A stretch of 64,000 bases of DNA from CAIMFV01 sp040757715 (lineage in GTDB: Bacteria; Pseudomonadota; Alphaproteobacteria; Caulobacterales; Caulobacteraceae). The position numbers and the translations under genes were made by a program. Shown piece by piece: positions 62,885 through 64,000 of the stretch. The stretch lies in contig JBFLWS010000001.1 of assembly GCA_040757715.1 (NCBI GenBank), positions 62,001 through 126,000 of the forward strand, in the 5' to 3' direction. Every line of letters starts with the position of its first letter. Position 1 is the stretch's first letter. The notes beneath the pieces were generated by a model. That model ran no database searches. It had not been told where the DNA came from and saw only the letters and a list, made by a program, of their open reading frames with translations.

Positions 62885-63351
62885 GCCAGTCCGCCGCCAA
62901 GCCGCAGACCGACTTGCCGGGGGCGGTGCTGTTCGCCTGCAATCTCAATTGCGTGCGCTCGCCCATGGCCGCGGCTTTGCTGCGCAAGCGCTTCGGCGAC
63001 CGCGTCTATGTGGACAGTTGCGGCATCGAAGCGGCGGACGGCGTCGATCCTTTTGTCGCCGCAGTGCTGGCCGAGCAGGGGCTCGACGTCACTCGCCACG
63101 CCCCGAAGAGTTTCGAGGCCCTGGACGACGGCTCGTTCGACCTTGTGGTCACCCTGACGCCGGAGGCGCATCGCCGAGCGGAAGCCCTGTCGGCGGGGCG
63201 CGCCACGGAGGTGGAGCGCTGGCGGGTGTCGGACCCGACCCTGGCCGAGGGTGGGCGCGAGCAGCGCCTGGCCGCCTATCGCGGACTCGCCAAGGAGATC
63301 GAGCGGCTCATCGACGCCCGTTTCGGCCAGCCATCGACGGCGGGCGCGTGA
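62881..63351 (+). CDS. low-molecular-weight phosphatase family protein
   Basis: A 156-residue LMW protein-tyrosine-phosphatase-fold protein. The P-loop is ACNLNCVRSPMA with the C-x5-R-S signature (Cys20, Arg26, Ser27). The general-acid aspartate may be in VSDPTLAEG (D-P), as in true phosphatases. Arsenate reductases of this fold have further cysteines that are not evident here, so a phosphatase is more likely. It is last in the hisD-UPF0262-phosphatase unit, a common alphaproteobacterial order before infA. Confidence 0.9.
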   Translation: MSQSAAKPQTDLPGAVLFACNLNCVRSPMAAALLRKRFGDRVYVDSCGIEAADGVDPFVAAVLAEQGLDVTRHAPKSFEALDDGSFDLVVTLTPEAHRRAEALSAGRATEVERWRVSDPTLAEGGREQRLAAYRGLAKEIERLIDARFGQPSTAGA

Positions 63352-63470
63352 TTTGGCAAACTATCAGCACCTTTCGGCCCGCGCGGGTGAGTCCCGGCAG
63401 CGGGCCTCATTCTTATGGACCAAATGGCGCGCTTGGCCCGCGTCGCTGAACGAAGAACGAGACAGCCTGC

Positions 63471-63689
63471 ATGGCGAAAGAAGAATTGCTGGAATTCCCG
63501 GGCACGGTGACCGAGCTCCTGCCCAACGCCACCTTTCGGGTGGAGCTGGAAAATAAGCACGAGATCATCGCCCACACCGCAGGCAAGATGCGCAAGAACC
63601 GCATCCGCGTGCTGGCCGGCGACAAGGTTCTCGTGGAAATGACGCCCTACGACCTGACCAAGGGCCGCATCACCTACCGCTTCAAGTAA
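63471..63689 (+). CDS. infA: translation initiation factor IF-1
   Basis: IF-1 binds the ribosomal A site during initiation. The 72-residue protein is full length: AKEELLEFPGTVTELLPNATFRVELENKHEIIAHTAGKMRKNRIRVLAGDKVLVEMTPYDL forms the OB fold, and RITYRFK closes it. It is preceded by a 119-base gap that should hold its promoter. The maf gene follows at once. Confidence 0.98.
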   Translation: MAKEELLEFPGTVTELLPNATFRVELENKHEIIAHTAGKMRKNRIRVLAGDKVLVEMTPYDLTKGRITYRFK

Positions 63690-63690
63690 G

Positions 63691-64000
63691 TTGGGCGCCG
63701 GTTCGCCCAAGGCCCGGTCGCCGCTCGTTCTGGCCAGCGCCTCGCCGCGCCGCCTCGAACTGCTGGCGCGGATGGGGATCGTCCCCGATCAGGTCCTGCC
63801 TGCCGACATCGATGAGCGCGAGCAGCCGGGCGAAACCCCGCGCCGGCTCGCCCTGCGTCTCGCCTGCGAAAAGGCCAGGGCCGTGGCGCCGCGCGCGGAA
63901 GGCGGTTTCGTTCTCGCCGCCGATACGGTGGTGGCGGTGGGACGCCGCATTCTGCCCAAGGCCGAGACAGAGGCTGAAGCCCGCGCGTGCCTGGCGCTCC
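63691..64000 (+). CDS. maf: Maf family nucleotide pyrophosphatase, partial
   Basis: The gene runs off the right edge after 103 codons. Maf proteins hydrolyse non-canonical or modified nucleoside triphosphates. The frame reads PLVLASASPRRLELLARMGI, the family's first motif, then DIDEREQPGETPRRLALRLACEKARAV and FVLAADTVVAVGRRILPKAETEAEA, where AADTVV is the second motif. The start is taken as a TTG one base after the infA stop, since no ATG or GTG lies before the first motif. It should be co-transcribed with infA. Confidence 0.9.
   Translation, partial: MGAGSPKARSPLVLASASPRRLELLARMGIVPDQVLPADIDEREQPGETPRRLALRLACEKARAVAPRAEGGFVLAADTVVAVGRRILPKAETEAEARACLAL

Overview
The window is a contiguous, gene-dense, GC-rich stretch of an alphaproteobacterial chromosome. 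The best fit is the Caulobacterales, probably Caulobacteraceae and perhaps close to Phenylobacterium. Evidence: a divergent fliX/flgI pair (FliX is a Caulobacter-type flagellar regulator), an FlbY/FlgN-like gene after flgI, two DUF2336 proteins, UPF0262 and DUF2948 genes in the murA-hisD-infA neighbourhood, a DksA with one cysteine, CtrA-like and ftr-like DNA motifs, and a GAAC-N7-GAAC SOS box. I see no phage, insertion sequence or CRISPR array. The only dispersed repeat is a palindromic intergenic family with five copies.

Layout. 1-5.0 kb: trmFO (cut by the left edge) and three paralogous membrane proteins. 5.1-9.6 kb: uvrA with an SOS box, an orphan ParA-type ATPase, dksA. 9.8-12.4 kb: flagellar island fliX <-> flgI-flgJ-flbY with a compact regulatory region. 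12.6-18.1 kb: thioesterase, queA-tgt (queuosine), an EEP-fold protein, a cyclophilin and an SLT-domain lytic enzyme. 18.2-25.6 kb: CoA-transferase, two DUF2336 proteins, a Nudix hydrolase, an Hpt protein, NAD kinase, a possible beta-barrel protein and a cytochrome c lipoprotein. 25.7-39.9 kb: the accessory region. It holds a Pls/PosA-type single-module NRPS with its phosphopantetheinyl transferase, an amino-acid permease coupled to a Rieske oxygenase, a TonB receptor with a TPR-sulfotransferase, and a divergent alkylsulfatase. 40-45.4 kb: tRNA-Thr, a DUF3142 gene with a large exported partner, a second cytochrome c, an MBL hydrolase and a gene that I identify as a halohydrin dehalogenase. 45.5-54.3 kb: metG, an unusual lipoprotein, rlmB, tRNA-Tyr, tRNA-Gly, tuf, nnrU-like, xth, erpA. 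54.4-64 kb: housekeeping operons dgt, SPOR, nagZ-scpA-scpB, murA-DUF2948, hisD-UPF0262-LMW phosphatase, infA-maf (cut by the right edge).

How the genes work together. Several sets are translationally coupled by ATGA or TGATG overlaps: queA-tgt, flgI-flgJ, permease-oxygenase, nagZ-scpA-scpB and hisD-UPF0262-phosphatase. FlgJ here has only the rod-binding domain. The separate SLT enzyme at 17.3 kb, with an ftr-like palindrome at its start codon, is a plausible source of the missing peptidoglycan-cutting activity. The NRPS has one adenylation domain, one carrier domain and three tandem membrane/left-handed beta-helix modules, which is the layout of epsilon-poly-lysine synthetase. Its transferase starts 3 bases downstream, so the pair looks like a self-contained homopoly-amino-acid or amino-acid-conjugate system. 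The sulfotransferase and alkylsulfatase, transcribed away from each other, suggest local making and breaking of sulfate esters.

Most novel points: the halohydrin dehalogenase motifs in an SDR-like gene; the Pls-type synthetase; a Tgt lacking two of three zinc cysteines; a lipoprotein that also has a C-terminal membrane helix; and the palindromic repeats with a fixed core and covarying arms. All identifications are by eye from translated sequence; no search was run.
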